Assembly: GCA_021106775.1 (NCBI GenBank)
Contig: JAIOTL010000336.1
Location: 1 to 6,053 of the forward strand
DNA: 6,053 nt
DNA from: Planctomycetota bacterium
Lineage (GTDB): Bacteria > Planctomycetota > UBA8742 > SKZP01 > JAIOTL01
Reading direction: 5' to 3'
The position numbers and the translations under genes are program-made. This document shows positions 5,428 to 6,053 of this stretch, piece by piece; within the stretch, counting starts at the first letter, position 1, and every line of letters starts with the position of its first letter. The notes under the pieces were generated by a model. That model was not told where the DNA came from. It did not search any database and saw nothing but the letters and a program-made list of their open reading frames with translations.

Positions 5428-5454
5428 ATCTCGGAATAATGCCAATTGATGAAA

Positions 5455-5898
5455 CTATATGGATAACCCAAGTTGTTTTACGATGGCATCCTTTGAACCG
5501 AGTAAATCCTCGATTTCTTTGATTTTGTCTGCGTCTTTAATTTTCAGTATATCCCATTGTACTCCGAGGTCGAGCAGTGCAGTATTTGCGTTAGGCATGC
5601 TTGAGAAAGCAACTATATATGGCTTCTGGAACGGATCGCTGAATTCAAACATCTCGTTGATTTGTGGAATAATATCGTTTGCGAACGTTTCACCAAGGAA
5701 AAAGTCAATTAGTATTATCTGCGGAATGGTTTTTTCGATGTCCGAGATCCTGAGGCGTAATTGCTCAAGAAATTCCTCTGCGGAAGGCATATGTCGAAGA
5801 TTCAAATGTGCTGAATCCGGCACACTGTTAACGACAAGTTCGAAGTTAGCTGCCTTCGTATCAACAACCCATACTTCAAATTTATCAGGAATTGCCAT
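5455..5898 (-). CDS. Stand-alone response-regulator receiver (REC) domain protein
   Basis: The 147-residue cytoplasmic protein is essentially one CheY-like receiver domain. 'FEVWVVDTKAANFELVVNSV' is the first strand and helix. 'PQIILIDFFLGE' holds the probable phospho-acceptor Asp65, 'YIVAFSSMPNA' holds the Ser99 switch residue and 'WDILKIKDADKIKEIEDLL' holds Lys119 and the last helix. The acidic pair normally found at the end of the first strand is reduced to the single Asp13, so metal binding may be weaker or altered. There is no DNA-binding or enzymatic output domain, so it would act by binding a partner. ATG 5898 is chosen because GAGAGG and GGAG precede it; an in-frame TTG at 5943 would add 15 residues without a site. 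A long frame on the opposite strand (5459-6004) is Ser-rich and has no family features, so it is a shadow. No histidine kinase is visible, although the sequence beyond the right edge is unknown. Confidence 0.75.
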   Translation of the reverse strand: MAIPDKFEVWVVDTKAANFELVVNSVPDSAHLNLRHMPSAEEFLEQLRLRISDIEKTIPQIILIDFFLGETFANDIIPQINEMFEFSDPFQKPYIVAFSSMPNANTALLDLGVQWDILKIKDADKIKEIEDLLGSKDAIVKQLGLSI

Positions 5899-5993
5899 AT
5901 TCTCCGTTCCTCTCGAAGTGTATTGCTTGCTCACTATTATCAATAATTGCAGTTATCGAATCAGCGAGTTCCCTCACAAAACTACTATAAATA

Positions 5994-6053
5994 TTATGGT
6001 ATAAATTTTTTTACTAAAGCTTCAATCAAAAGTTTGCTTTCTTTCAGATATTG
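5994..6053 (-). CDS. Possible C-terminal fragment of a gene running off the right edge
   Basis: On the minus strand one frame is open from the window edge for 19 codons and ends in TAA at 5996-5994. The peptide 'QYLKESKLLIEALVKKFIP' looks like an amphipathic Lys/Leu/Ile-rich helix, as often found at a protein end. The other two minus frames stop within three and ten codons. It lies 95 bases before the receiver-domain gene on the same strand. Nineteen open codons can easily occur by chance, so this is only a pointer to the neighbouring sequence. Confidence 0.25.
   Translation of the reverse strand, partial: QYLKESKLLIEALVKKFIP

Noticed and set aside
5459..6004. 181-codon open frame on the plus strand opposite the receiver-domain gene
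   Set aside because: It is Ser/Cys-rich with no recognisable motif or ribosome-binding site, while the minus strand encodes a recognisable receiver domain with a good site before its ATG.

Overview
The window is an AT-rich stretch of bacterial chromosome with seven candidate genes: five complete or nearly certain genes, one truncated gene at the left edge and one doubtful fragment at the right edge. No rRNA, tRNA, CRISPR array or prophage gene was seen. The organism cannot be named from this sequence. The large secreted transglutaminase-like protein, with its 'GACEP' motif after the catalytic His, resembles proteins I associate with Planctomycetota and neighbouring phyla. The short palindromic 'GTCATTCCC' element is also common in environmental Gram-negative genomes. 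A planctomycete-like or related anaerobic or environmental bacterium is therefore a reasonable but unproven guess.

Layout, left to right. Bases 1-294 (+) are the C-terminal end of a DnaJ-type co-chaperone. A CPBP/CAAX-type intramembrane metalloprotease follows at 350-1096 (+), possibly in the same transcript. A good sigma-70-type promoter (TATAAT at 1165) then drives a separate gene at 1244-2341 (+). Its mRNA would begin almost exactly with a 10-bp stem-loop (1177-1216). The gene encodes an N-terminal STAS domain, a Pro/Gln-rich linker and a C-terminal domain resembling the nucleoside 2-deoxyribosyltransferase/TIR-like Rossmann-type fold, but without the expected catalytic Glu.

The 384-bp gap after it (2342-2725) holds a MITE-like element of about 145 bp with imperfect inverted ends, flanked by a 9-bp direct repeat. 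Its inner inverted repeat is followed by seven T residues and may act as the terminator of the STAS gene. A secreted 690-residue protein (2726-4798, +) combines a transglutaminase/papain-like core, two beta-sandwich regions and a C-terminal thioredoxin-like domain that has lost its redox cysteines.

The right part is on the minus strand and converges on the transglutaminase gene. It holds a FeoA-type protein (4971-5309) with no FeoB beside it and a dyad near its start, then a stand-alone response-regulator receiver domain (5455-5898), then a possible C-terminal fragment of another gene running off the edge.

Functionally the genes look like independent small units (protein quality control, signalling, cell-envelope protein, iron uptake accessory, signalling) and not one pathway. 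The most unusual items are the STAS/TIR-like fusion with its 5'-terminal mRNA hairpin, and the transglutaminase fused to a cysteine-less thioredoxin fold.
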